Part shown: one piece after another, positions 16,281-25,471 of the stretch
How positions within the stretch are numbered: position 1 is the stretch's first letter
Layout: the number at the start of each line of letters is the position of its first letter
Assembly: GCA_022510615.1 (NCBI GenBank)
Contig: JAFLTC010000001.1
Coordinates: forward strand, 1-59,866
Reading direction: 5' to 3'
Length of the DNA stretch: 59,866 nucleotides
Source: Lachnospiraceae bacterium
Lineage (GTDB): Bacteria; Bacillota; Clostridia; Lachnospirales; Lachnospiraceae
Program-made: the position numbers and the translations under genes
The notes under the pieces: model-generated
Database searches by the model: none
What the model was told of the DNA's origin: nothing
Seen by the model: only the letters and a program-made list of their open reading frames with translations

Positions 16281-17417
16281 TTATCTGGCGCTACCATAGG
16301 CTTTTCCGTTTTTCATCTTAATTCCTTTTCGTTTCATCAATTCAGAAACGGTAACAATATCATAATCATGTTTTACCAGCCATGGCACAATCTTTTCTAC
16401 TGCCCCAATTGTAGATGCATGGATATCATGCATCAGCACAATATCCCCATCCGAAACATTTTTCCTGACATTCTTATAGACGGATTTTGCATTTCTTGTT
16501 TTCCAGTCCAGTGTATCAATACTCCACAAAACCATTGGATGTTTCAGTTTTTTTCTCATGGTATCGCTAATAGCTCCGTAAGGAGGACGCATAAAAGTAA
16601 TCTGATAACCGGTCAGCTTTTTCACCACGGAAGCCGTTTTATCATATTGTTTGTTGACGGTTTTCATTTTTGCCAGACTCAGGTTGGAATGATCCCATGA
16701 ATGATTTCCAATCTCTGACCCCTGTGCAACTACCTGTTTCAGACAATTCGCGCGGGATGCCACACGGTTCCCTACGACAAAAAAAGTAGCGTGGGCATTA
16801 TATTTTTTTAAGATCGCCAGAATTTTAGGAGTATTTTCCGTGTCAGGACCATCATCAAAGGTAAGCGCCACCGCCCGGGAACGAGGTCTTGGTGTCGGTT
16901 CGGCAATCGCCTTTGGAGATATGGTGTTGACAGATGCCACCGCTTCCGATATTCCTCCCGGCATGGCAGTCGGCTGCACACTAGAACCGGAGGTCGTCAT
17001 CTCGCGGAAAGATGCATCCACTCCTTCCGTAGGAACCGCGGATGCTTCCGCCCCCGGTCCCATCACTGTACTTTCAGGCTGCCGGGTTACCGCAGGAGTC
17101 TCCATTTCTCCCGGGATAGCAGTCGGCTGCGAACCAGTGTCTGGTATTGGAGATGCCTTATCATCTGCTTTCACCCCATCCGATGGAACAACAGATACTT
17201 CCGATCCTGTGACTGTGTCCTTCGACTGCTTGTCCCCCGCAGATGGCAGAGAAGATTTTATAGAAAGTAATGCCACTACAGCAATCAGCGCAATACCTAA
17301 TCCAACTCCACCCATTTTTTTCCATGAAACATTTTTATTTTTCCTGTCATTTCTTCTCTTATTGGCAGAACGCCTTCTTCTATTTCGATTAATATAACTT
17401 TTCATATAATCGCTCAT
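16281..17417 (-). CDS. Membrane-anchored polysaccharide deacetylase (NodB domain)
   Basis: 378 residues. A basic N-terminus (RNRRRRSANKRRNDRKNKN) and a transmembrane segment near 36-55 are followed by a spacer rich in S, T, P and A with imperfect repeats containing TAIPGEM and TAMPGGI. The NodB domain has TFDDGPD, the zinc-binding HSWDH, RPPYGA, LDW and LMHDIH, so all catalytic motifs are present. Such enzymes remove acetyl groups from peptidoglycan or other wall sugars and can confer lysozyme resistance; the exact substrate is not visible. It stands alone on the minus strand. Confidence 0.92.
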   Translation of the reverse strand: MSDYMKSYINRNRRRRSANKRRNDRKNKNVSWKKMGGVGLGIALIAVVALLSIKSSLPSAGDKQSKDTVTGSEVSVVPSDGVKADDKASPIPDTGSQPTAIPGEMETPAVTRQPESTVMGPGAEASAVPTEGVDASFREMTTSGSSVQPTAMPGGISEAVASVNTISPKAIAEPTPRPRSRAVALTFDDGPDTENTPKILAILKKYNAHATFFVVGNRVASRANCLKQVVAQGSEIGNHSWDHSNLSLAKMKTVNKQYDKTASVVKKLTGYQITFMRPPYGAISDTMRKKLKHPMVLWSIDTLDWKTRNAKSVYKNVRKNVSDGDIVLMHDIHASTIGAVEKIVPWLVKHDYDIVTVSELMKRKGIKMKNGKAYGSAR

Positions 17418-17462
17418 ATTTCATCTCTCCATTATCTGGCTATTCGTATATATCTATCGTTT

Positions 17463-17486
17463 TAGCACAATGGTGCCATCATGCTA
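17463..17486. repeat. Short palindrome, copy P2
   Basis: TAGCA...TGCTA ends enclose GCACAATGGTGCCATCATGC (17465-17484), which differs from the palindrome at 2436-2455 at four of 20 positions. It lies between the ABC operon and the deacetylase gene. Confidence 0.6.
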
Positions 17487-17509
17487 GTGGCAGTAGACAT
17501 AGTATAGCA

Positions 17510-18511
17510 TTATTCCTCTGGTTTTTCAATGACAATTTTCCCATCTATCAGTTCTAATTTTACCTTATTTCCAGCCATTCCCATCTCTTCCAGTAATTCA
17601 CTTGGAATCTGCACACGTCCGGCACGATCCAGTACGGCAAACTCCTCCTGGGTTTCTTCTTCCCGCCAGTCAATATTCAAATTTTCAATCTTCTCCCGAT
17701 AATCGCTTTTCATGATTCTTTCACTGCTTGTTTTACCATCCCGGATGGAAATGACACGATTTACCTTTCCAGCCAGTTCCTTATCATGGGTAACAATGAC
17801 AATGGTTATTCCCAATTTTTCATTCAGTTTGCGAAACATATCCAGAATGTCATCTGCCGTTTTTCTATCCACCGCACCAGTCGGCTCATCCGCAAGAAGG
17901 AGCTTCGGGTTATTAGCGAGAGCTATGGCTATCGCCACCCTCTGCTGTTCGCCTCCCGATAACTGACTGAGACGGCTGTCCTTGCGGTGCCCCAGTCCCA
18001 CTAATTCCAGCAGTTCCATTGCCCGTTCCTTTTTCTCGGCTTCGGAGTGCACACCTTTTTCACCCTCTGTAAAAAGCATAGGTGTCATAACATTTTCCCA
18101 TGCAGTCAGATAAGGAAGTAAATTCCTTGCATTGTTCTGCCATACAAATCCTACTGTATTCCGTTTATACTCCACCAGTTCCTGTTCATCCATCTGAAAA
18201 AGATTCTTCCCGTCTACATACAGCTTTCCGGCAGACGGGCGGTCCAGACCGCCAATCATATTCAGAAAAGTAGATTTTCCACTGCCACTGTTACCTATAA
18301 TTGCCAGCAGTTCTCCCCGTTTTACTGTCAAATCCAGCCCCTGAAGCGCCAGCACCTCAATGTCCTTTGTCTTATAAATTTTTACCAGACTATCGCATTC
18401 TATCATGACATCCTCAGGAACAGAAATGTCTGGTTCCTGCTGGCTGTCAACCCGGTCTGCATCCCGCAGATGCCAGATTTTTATCATCTTATCTTTTACA
18501 TTAATCTTCAT
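17510..18511 (-). CDS. ABC transporter ATPase with C-terminal AbrB-like domain
   Basis: 333 residues. Walker A GNSGSGKST, Q-loop WQNN, signature LSGGEQQR, Walker B LLLADEPTGA and H-loop VTHD are intact and of the MacB/LolD type. The last 45 or so residues (VLDRAGRVQIPSELLEEMG, then KVKLELIDGKIVIEK) read as an AbrB/SpoVT-type swapped-hairpin domain, normally a DNA-binding or dimerisation fold. The start at 18511 has GGGGAG upstream and overlaps the previous ATPase gene by 11 bp. It is the last gene of the six-gene export operon. The fused domain may dimerise the ATPase or couple it to gene control; both are inference. Confidence 0.88.
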   Translation of the reverse strand: MKINVKDKMIKIWHLRDADRVDSQQEPDISVPEDVMIECDSLVKIYKTKDIEVLALQGLDLTVKRGELLAIIGNSGSGKSTFLNMIGGLDRPSAGKLYVDGKNLFQMDEQELVEYKRNTVGFVWQNNARNLLPYLTAWENVMTPMLFTEGEKGVHSEAEKKERAMELLELVGLGHRKDSRLSQLSGGEQQRVAIAIALANNPKLLLADEPTGAVDRKTADDILDMFRKLNEKLGITIVIVTHDKELAGKVNRVISIRDGKTSSERIMKSDYREKIENLNIDWREEETQEEFAVLDRAGRVQIPSELLEEMGMAGNKVKLELIDGKIVIEKPEE

Positions 18512-19187
18512 AGGCAATCTCCCCATCTTCAATGTGATAGATACAATCGGCAATTTCCATCAGGCCGGTATCATGGGTTGTCATTACAAGGGTAACCTTC
18601 TGAGTCTCAATCAATTCTTTGAATATTTTCATAATCTGCAATCCCGTATTGGTATCCAGCTCAGCTGTCGGCTCATCCGCAAAAATAATTTTGGGTTCAT
18701 GAGCAATGGCGCGGGCAATTGCCACACGTTGCTGCTCACCTCCTGACAGCTCCTGAGGCATATGATGCATTCGGGAGGCCAGCCCTACCAGCTTTAAACA
18801 CTCCTCCGTTCTTTTTTTCCGGTTTCCCTTATAACCGGCAAGGCGGAGTACAAATTCTACATTTTCATAGGCAGTCATCATGGGAATCAACGCCACCGAT
18901 TGAAAAACAAACCCCATCTTTGTTTTCCTGATTTTCTCCCGTTCATTTTCCGGTATATTTTCAATGGCATCGCCCTGAAATAATACCGTACCGCTTTTCG
19001 GATAATCCAAGGCTCCCAGTATATTCATTAAGGTGGTTTTCCCGGAACCGGAACGCCCACGGAGCATCGTTAGTTTTCCCGCAGGTATTTGTATGCTAAT
19101 GTTTTTCAATGCCACAAATTCTTTTCCCCCGGCAATCTTAAAGCTTTGAATCACATCTTTTGTTTCGATAATATTTTCATTTTCCAT
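18501..19187 (-). CDS. ABC transporter ATPase (MacB/LolD type)
   Basis: 228 residues. Walker A GRSGSGKTT, signature LSGGEQQR, Walker B IIFADEPTAE, and H-loop TTHD. The size and sequence are those of the ATPases that pair with FtsX-like permeases (MacB, LolD, FtsE). The ATG at 19187 is chosen for its GGAGG; the upstream in-frame ATG at 19211 lacks one. It lies between the permease gene and a second ATPase of the same type, so the transporter may use a heterodimeric motor. Confidence 0.93.
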   Translation of the reverse strand: MENENIIETKDVIQSFKIAGGKEFVALKNISIQIPAGKLTMLRGRSGSGKTTLMNILGALDYPKSGTVLFQGDAIENIPENEREKIRKTKMGFVFQSVALIPMMTAYENVEFVLRLAGYKGNRKKRTEECLKLVGLASRMHHMPQELSGGEQQRVAIARAIAHEPKIIFADEPTAELDTNTGLQIMKIFKELIETQKVTLVMTTHDTGLMEIADCIYHIEDGEIAYED

Positions 19188-19210
19188 TGCCTTTCCTCCA
19201 TTCTGTGACA

Positions 19211-22030
19211 TTAATCCTCTCCCAGTTTTAACGCCTGGGAAATATTAATTTTATTAATCAGTTTTCCGAGTACCACCATACAGATAATGATGACAATGCC
19301 AATTACACTGAACAGACGCACCATATCCACTGCCCGGTATACGACATTTAATGGTACCGACTGGTCAGTGGAAGCATAGAAAATCTGAACCAGCGGAACA
19401 AATAGATTGGATGCCAGAATTCCCAACAGTGTACCTATCAGAATCGATATACCGGAACTGAATATCTGTTCATTTATTAACATCTGAATAATTTCCCGTT
19501 TCGTCATACCCATGGCACGGAACACACCGAATAAAAGCTCTCGCTGCCGGATAGATAAAATCCAGTAAATCAAAAACCCGGTACAGCACAAAATCAGAAT
19601 GATAATAAAGCTCATAGTAAGAATACCATTGGTTCCCTGAAACAGTGCATCATTTTTTACATCTACCAGTTTCGCCGCCACGTCCTCAAAGGTAGTATAC
19701 TGAATTCCGTTTTTCTTTGCATAATCATAGATGAATTGCGAGGAACCGTCCGCCTTAATCCAAACCTGATATGGCTTTACTCCCATTGTCTGCTGGACGG
19801 TAGCCAGATTCGCAATAATCAAAAAGTTTTCTGTGGTCACCAGTATATTTTCCTCATTCAGTTCGTGGGTACTTTCCACATAGCCCGGAAAATAATCTAC
19901 AAAGCCGTATACGATTCCGGTCATAGCCACTTTATCACTATTGGTGTAAGTAATCTGATCTCCCAGCTTTACGCCATACTGGGTGTGATAATTACTGCTG
20001 AGTAAAACCGCGTTGGCATTGGAGGCCATGGCATTTAGATAATGATTTATATGGGTCGGTAAAAGTGTATTGTCAAAGGCACTGACGGTGAGACCAAAAT
20101 TCTTTGTATCAATGGCCATCAGAGACGTAGACACCCGGTTTTCACTTTTTCTGTCAAAGGAAGTAGTAATATCCGCCTCTTTATACACCTTTGTGGCATG
20201 TGTTACTCCCTCCATGCTCTCATATACAGAAAAATCAGGCTCTGTGTAGGTAAGCTCCAAATCCGGATTCGCGCTGACAAAAATGGAATTGTCCTCCCAT
20301 GGCTCCTGTAAAATTAAATCTGTTCCCGTTTCATACCGTATATTGCTTTCCGAATTGGATAGAATGGTTCTTGCTACGGTAGCATTAAAAATACCCAGTG
20401 CCACTGTCAGCATCAGAAATACCATCATAAAGCTTTGTTTTCCTTTTGTCCGCAATATCTGGAGAAAGGAGGCAAAGAAAGAAGGTTTCCAACGCTTCCT
20501 GCCAATCAGATATACAATACGGATCAGTAACGGCTGAATCCGCAGCGCCACCAGGCTGGCACTGATAATAAACAACGAAGAGCAGATAAAGAGAAATGGA
20601 TCTAAGGACTCACCCTCTAACATCTGGGTCATCAAAGTATCCTCCCTCTGGGTAAAAGTATACAAACCATACAGAGATACTAACAATAGAATGACATCCA
20701 GATAGACGCGCTGTAAAAGATTCTTCTTTTTCCGATTCTTATGCTTGACATTGACAATCGTAACATTCGCATCCCGAAATACCGGCAGCACCATAAAGGC
20801 AATGGAGGCCGCCATTGCTCCTAACATATATAAAAATACGGAAGGTCCTAGTGTAATATGTAATGCCTTTCTCTGGATAAATTCCAAAAATCCATTGGTA
20901 GATCCTAATGCTTTACACAGAAAATACCCTAACGGCAATCCCACTATGCAACTGAGAACGGATAGAATAAAGGATTGCAGAAAGTAAATCAGTAATATCT
21001 GCTTTTTACTGGAACCACGACTTTTTAATAAGGCAATTTCATTCTGCTCCAAATCCAGCATCTGTCTGGAAATCATAAAGATAAAAGCGAGCAAAAGAGC
21101 CAGTACCGGAACCTGTAAAATAAGCAGGGTCGTCCGTACTTTCTTCGCGGCTGTCTGATATTCATTCAGCACAGACAGATACTGCGGTTCCATTGCATAC
21201 ATGGTAGGGCTATAGGCCATCTCATTTATGATTTCCTGAGTTTCCAAAATCAGATGGTCAATCTGGGTAGACTGTAACTGATTGTAATCATATACCATAA
21301 ACCAATCCGTTGTCATATTAAATTCCTGTTTGTCCAGATTGATGAATGTGGACTCAAAAAGCCGTGGAGAAATAAAGACCTCCATATAATAATCCGATGG
21401 GGACTTTACCCAGTAAACATCCTCTTCCTCTTTGTTACTAAACACGCCGGTAATTCTTATTTTCATCGGTGCGCCACTGCTATCCAGAAAACTTTTCAGT
21501 TCCAGTTCATCCCCTACAACCAAATCCAGCTTTGCCAGTGCCCGCTGGCTCACAATCCCCTCCATCATGCCATCAGCACCTACTTCATCCTTGTACAAAC
21601 TGCCGGACATTATTTCCACGTGTTTGTCCAATTCTGTAAGAGAAGCCAGACGAAGAGTCTTTGATACCGACATCCCACCTCGCTCCTGTAAAAAGGAACC
21701 ACGTGTTTTCGATGTTTCGTGTAGGGTAACCAGATGAGTCTGCTCTACCCCAAGACGGTCTGCTGCCTCACCTGCCACGGCTTGTACTGTCTTATAATCT
21801 GTCTCCTGATTGTCACGCCCTTTCATATTGGCTTCCAGTGTCAAGACACCTGGGTTTGCATTTTCCTCCTGAATGTATCGGTTAATTTTGGAAAACAGAG
21901 TTTTTTGCAATGCGGCATTTTGATACATCGGATTGCTACAGGCAATGGCCACCAGTAAAATATTACCGATCAGAAGGCTGATAACCATCCACTTCTTGTG
22001 AAGTAGTTTTTGTTTTATAAACCGTATCAT
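19211..22030 (-). CDS. Large FtsX-type ABC permease
   Basis: 939 residues with a MacB-like periplasmic (here extracellular) domain after the first membrane helix. The first FtsX core has three helices around residues 300-430. A second membrane helix pair near 450-515 follows, then a second extracellular domain (about 555-780) and a second FtsX core at the C-terminus (RQRELLFGVFRAMGMTKREI). This ten-helix double-FtsX form is used by Gram-positive peptide exporters and lipoprotein or bacitracin-type efflux systems. It works by mechanotransmission rather than by a central channel. It sits between the ATPase and adaptor genes. Confidence 0.9.
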   Translation of the reverse strand: MIRFIKQKLLHKKWMVISLLIGNILLVAIACSNPMYQNAALQKTLFSKINRYIQEENANPGVLTLEANMKGRDNQETDYKTVQAVAGEAADRLGVEQTHLVTLHETSKTRGSFLQERGGMSVSKTLRLASLTELDKHVEIMSGSLYKDEVGADGMMEGIVSQRALAKLDLVVGDELELKSFLDSSGAPMKIRITGVFSNKEEEDVYWVKSPSDYYMEVFISPRLFESTFINLDKQEFNMTTDWFMVYDYNQLQSTQIDHLILETQEIINEMAYSPTMYAMEPQYLSVLNEYQTAAKKVRTTLLILQVPVLALLLAFIFMISRQMLDLEQNEIALLKSRGSSKKQILLIYFLQSFILSVLSCIVGLPLGYFLCKALGSTNGFLEFIQRKALHITLGPSVFLYMLGAMAASIAFMVLPVFRDANVTIVNVKHKNRKKKNLLQRVYLDVILLLVSLYGLYTFTQREDTLMTQMLEGESLDPFLFICSSLFIISASLVALRIQPLLIRIVYLIGRKRWKPSFFASFLQILRTKGKQSFMMVFLMLTVALGIFNATVARTILSNSESNIRYETGTDLILQEPWEDNSIFVSANPDLELTYTEPDFSVYESMEGVTHATKVYKEADITTSFDRKSENRVSTSLMAIDTKNFGLTVSAFDNTLLPTHINHYLNAMASNANAVLLSSNYHTQYGVKLGDQITYTNSDKVAMTGIVYGFVDYFPGYVESTHELNEENILVTTENFLIIANLATVQQTMGVKPYQVWIKADGSSQFIYDYAKKNGIQYTTFEDVAAKLVDVKNDALFQGTNGILTMSFIIILILCCTGFLIYWILSIRQRELLFGVFRAMGMTKREIIQMLINEQIFSSGISILIGTLLGILASNLFVPLVQIFYASTDQSVPLNVVYRAVDMVRLFSVIGIVIIICMVVLGKLINKINISQALKLGED

Positions 22031-22044
22031 ATTTCAGCCCCCTT

Positions 22045-23193
22045 TTACTGTTTTAAAATAGCTAATGTCTGGCCTTCCTCAACGCCCTGGTTAACCAGAT
22101 ATTTTGTATCCTGCTTATAATTGCTCACAATATAACGCTTATGCAGATTGCCGTTTTCCACCAGCATAACAAACTGCTTTGTAGTTTCTCCCTCTAATTC
22201 CTCATATACTGCCTCGGCATCCACCATCAATGCATCCGGAATACTCAGTGTCACTCCTGTGATATAAATATTAAATTTCTTAAAATTATATTTTTTCATA
22301 TCACTTTTTGAGAGTGTTATCATCTGACCGCCGGTATTTCCTCCCTCTTCCTCATTACCGGAACTGGAGGAAAGATTATCGGTGGATATGACCCGTCCTG
22401 TCACCTTATGTTCAATGTCATCCTTCGTAGCTCCCAGTCCAATTTCCACTTTCATATTATACCGAAGTCCCTCCGCATCATCATCTGCCTGAATCAAAAA
22501 GTCACTTTCATTCCGGATTGTCATTAGCTTTTCTCCCGAAGCAGATTCACCCCCAAATTCAGAAGAAGAAACCGGGTCTATCACGGTACCGGAAAATTTC
22601 GATACTAACTTTGCGCCTTTTCGTTTCCGAAGCAATTCTGCGTACTCTTTTTCCTGAGACTTTATGTCCTTTTCTGATTTTAGCAGCTGATTGTACTCCT
22701 GCCTCAATTTCTTCAGTTCAATCCTTGCCAGTTTTTTCTCTGCCGCACTGGTCAGAGTCTTAATTGACTTTTCCTGTGCCAGCACCTCACTCTGTTTGCT
22801 TCTAATACTGGAATCAAACTGGGAACGGGCCTGCTCCACCATAAGTTTCCGTTTTTCCAGGGATGCCTTCGAGGTCTTAATATGATAAAGTGCCAGCACG
22901 TCTCCCTTTTTTACCTTTTGCTTGTGTTTTACATAAATTTTATCCAGATATGCCCTGTCTTCATTAATAGATACCTCATTTTCATCCAGGTAATACAGTT
23001 TCCCTGAAGTTGATACAACTTCCTTATATACACCCTTTTCCACCTTCGTTGTCTTAAACTGTTCTTTCTTCGTATCATTTTCCTTTACTTGATACAACAA
23101 TACCTCGGATTTTTGCTCTTCCTTCCCGCAGCTGCATAAAAGAAATCCTGTAAGAACAAAGAATGCCATCCATCTAGCCCTAGCTCTGTACAT
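22045..23193 (-). CDS. HlyD-like adaptor lipoprotein, third of three
   Basis: About 382 residues. A signal peptide ends with a lipobox ending in Cys (FLLCSCGKEE). A biotinyl-lipoyl-like half (YLDKIYVKHKQKVKKGDVLALY), a coiled-coil hairpin (about 110-195), the second lipoyl half (KLVSKFSGTVIDPVSS) and beta-barrel domains follow. This is the membrane-fusion-protein plan of MacA. It overlaps the preceding adaptor gene by 14 bp. The first Met (23202) is directly against the AAGGAG, so the Met at 23193 is preferred. In a Gram-positive such a lipoprotein would stand on the outside of the membrane and extend the permease. Confidence 0.85.
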   Translation of the reverse strand: MYRARARWMAFFVLTGFLLCSCGKEEQKSEVLLYQVKENDTKKEQFKTTKVEKGVYKEVVSTSGKLYYLDENEVSINEDRAYLDKIYVKHKQKVKKGDVLALYHIKTSKASLEKRKLMVEQARSQFDSSIRSKQSEVLAQEKSIKTLTSAAEKKLARIELKKLRQEYNQLLKSEKDIKSQEKEYAELLRKRKGAKLVSKFSGTVIDPVSSSEFGGESASGEKLMTIRNESDFLIQADDDAEGLRYNMKVEIGLGATKDDIEHKVTGRVISTDNLSSSSGNEEEGGNTGGQMITLSKSDMKKYNFKKFNIYITGVTLSIPDALMVDAEAVYEELEGETTKQFVMLVENGNLHKRYIVSNYKQDTKYLVNQGVEEGQTLAILKQ

Positions 23194-24313
23194 ATACAAC
23201 ATCTCCTTCCTTTACTCCAGTCAGAATCTGTGTGTACGCATCGGTAACCGTTCCCACCGTAACCGTTATTTTTTTCTTGTTATTTCCCTCCATCAAATAC
23301 ACATACCGGTCACTCTTGCCCCTAAACACAGCATTGCTTGGTACTACAAGGGCATCCGATGCCGTATCGTTATAAAGCTCTATCGTGGCTGAATCTCCCA
23401 CTCTCAGCTTTACTTCATCCTCAAAATCAAACCATGTATTGGTCGGGATATTTCCCAGTTCGATATCAAAGGGAGAAATTTCCTGCTCCTCTGCCTTCAC
23501 CTTATATTGTTTTCCGTTTACAATCGCCACATAACTGCTGGCCTTTCCCAGTTTAGAGGAATCTATGTAGTCAGTCCGGACACGGGGCTTATCCATATTG
23601 GCAATATTGACTGCCGTGACGCCTCCCTGCACCATATAACCGGGACCGCCTGCGGTGGTAATCACCTCGCCATTCACCGGGGAAATCAACTTACTCTCCT
23701 TTGTCTGGCTTTTCGCATCCTCCAAGTCCTCCCGCAGATGTTTCAACTCCAACGCCTGCTGTTCTTTTTGCTGGCTCAGCCTGAGCTTCGCCAATTTTAT
23801 ATCTTCCTGTTTCTCTAAGATTTGTGCCTGCAGTCCTTTTCGTTCCTTTTTGGTCCTTGCTGCCTTCCTTTGTTTTTGTAACTGGGACAATTCCTCCTGA
23901 AACCGCTCAATATCGGACTGGGAAATGACGTTAGCATCCTTATTCGTCTCCCTGATTTCCTTGATCTGCTTTTGCAGCTGTTTCACTCCGCTATCTACAC
24001 TGGTCAGCGTAGCTAATAACTGCCCCTTTTTTACCTTGTCGCCAACACTGACTTTCATCGCCCCGATATTACCGGAACTCATAAAACTGACACCTTCTAA
24101 CTCCGGAACAATTTCCCCCTGATAAGAATTCACGCTGCTGAGATTCATCTTTTTTACCTTTACGGTATCCACATCCACACCCACCGGGTCAATTAATTCC
24201 GGTATCTCCTCCACCTGTTCACTACTGCTGCCACACCCTGTCAGGGAAACAAACACAAACCCTGCCGTCAAAAGAAGGGCTACTATCTTTTTTCCAAAAC
24301 ACTGTCCTCTCAA
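23180..24313 (-). CDS. HlyD-like adaptor lipoprotein, second of three
   Basis: 377 residues. Lipobox LTGC after a signal peptide, lipoyl half-motif GNIGAMKVSVGDKVKKGQLLATL, a Lys/Gln/Glu-rich coiled coil (about 110-215), second half SKLISPVNGEVITTAGG, and a C-terminal beta domain ending GVKEGDVVYVQS. Same architecture as the genes on either side but little sequence identity beyond the lipoyl motifs, so the three are not recent duplicates. Confidence 0.87.
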   Translation of the reverse strand: MRGQCFGKKIVALLLTAGFVFVSLTGCGSSSEQVEEIPELIDPVGVDVDTVKVKKMNLSSVNSYQGEIVPELEGVSFMSSGNIGAMKVSVGDKVKKGQLLATLTSVDSGVKQLQKQIKEIRETNKDANVISQSDIERFQEELSQLQKQRKAARTKKERKGLQAQILEKQEDIKLAKLRLSQQKEQQALELKHLREDLEDAKSQTKESKLISPVNGEVITTAGGPGYMVQGGVTAVNIANMDKPRVRTDYIDSSKLGKASSYVAIVNGKQYKVKAEEQEISPFDIELGNIPTNTWFDFEDEVKLRVGDSATIELYNDTASDALVVPSNAVFRGKSDRYVYLMEGNNKKKITVTVGTVTDAYTQILTGVKEGDVVYVQS

Positions 24314-24337
24314 TGCACTCGCCTCCTTCTTCCGTTA

Positions 24338-25372
24338 CTAATTCGTGATTACCTGCTCATTTTCCTGCAAGCCACCTGTTATCTCTACCAGATTATCAAT
24401 CCGTTCTCCAAGGGTTACCTCTCTGGTTTCTCTAACACCATTTTCCCCCTCGATATAGACCATTTTTTTATTTCCCATGTCAAAAACCATCGCCGCTGGC
24501 AGATACAACACATTTTTCTTTATCTTTAAAATCAACTCCAGACTTCCTATCGTTCCATTTTTAAGGGAAAGCTCCGTTTTTGGATAAAAATAGACAACCT
24601 TTTTGTCTGATCCTTTTTTGACGGTGGTCTTATACTGCTGTCCCTGAACGGTCAGCGTAACCTCCTGCCCCTCCTTCAGGCGGGAAGCATATTTGGTCTT
24701 TGCCCGAAACCGGTTTCTTTTCTTTCCCTGTATTACCACCACCACATCCCCAATGTCCGCATAACCGCCTTCAAAGGACCTATCTACCTTTGTCACGGTT
24801 CCATCGATATCGGATGTAACACAATCTGCCTTAATTTCCTCTTGGGCTGATTTCAAATCCAGCCTGGTCAGTTTCAGGGTGGATTCACAATTTTTTATCT
24901 GAGAATCATACTGGATACGGACTGCTTCCTTTTGTTCCTTGCTTCCTCCTATTTTTTTCAGCTTCTCCAGTTCCTTTGCCTTCATTTCCTTTGCCTGTTT
25001 TATCTGCAATTCCAGGCTTTCAATCTGACGTCTGGAATTTTTGACTACCTTTTCCTGATCTGCTACATAATTTTCCAACAGAACATCTCCCACTTCCACT
25101 TTCTGACCTTTCTTGGCCCGTATTTTCTTAATGCGGGTAGCAGTACCTTCTCCCAGAATTTCCGACTTCACCGTTCCCTGAAAAAGGGCATCTATCGAAT
25201 CCTTCTGAACCATATCACCCCGGGTTACCGTATATTTACTATAGTTATTTCCCTCATATTCCTTCACCACCGGTGCCATATCAAATTCTTCCTCCGCAGG
25301 CAAAATTCCACAGGAGCACATACACAGGCCAACCGCTAAAACCCCACAGGTATACAAAATCTGCCTTCTCAT
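24338..25372 (-). CDS. HlyD-like adaptor lipoprotein, first of three
   Basis: 344 residues. Lipobox CMCSCG, lipoyl half-motif TRIKKIRAKKGQKVEVGDVLL, coiled coil (about 105-180), second half ADCVTSDIDGTVTKVDRSFEGG, and a C-terminal domain with NVLYLPAAMVFDMGNKKMVYI and GLQENEQVITN, typical of RND/MacA-type adaptors. First gene of the export operon, with AAAGGA before its ATG. Confidence 0.87.
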   Translation of the reverse strand: MRRQILYTCGVLAVGLCMCSCGILPAEEEFDMAPVVKEYEGNNYSKYTVTRGDMVQKDSIDALFQGTVKSEILGEGTATRIKKIRAKKGQKVEVGDVLLENYVADQEKVVKNSRRQIESLELQIKQAKEMKAKELEKLKKIGGSKEQKEAVRIQYDSQIKNCESTLKLTRLDLKSAQEEIKADCVTSDIDGTVTKVDRSFEGGYADIGDVVVVIQGKKRNRFRAKTKYASRLKEGQEVTLTVQGQQYKTTVKKGSDKKVVYFYPKTELSLKNGTIGSLELILKIKKNVLYLPAAMVFDMGNKKMVYIEGENGVRETREVTLGERIDNLVEITGGLQENEQVITN

Positions 25373-25471
25373 GCCACGTCATCCTTTCTTGTATAATATA
25401 CTCACAAAGAAAAGACTAAAAAAACAGTTCCCCATTCTTTTCAGGAAAATGCAATTTTAGCCTTTTCTTTT

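Noticed and set aside
22045-25372. Three adaptor genes as recent tandem duplications
   Set aside because: Beyond the lipoyl-like motifs the proteins share little sequence and differ in length, so recent duplication is not supported.
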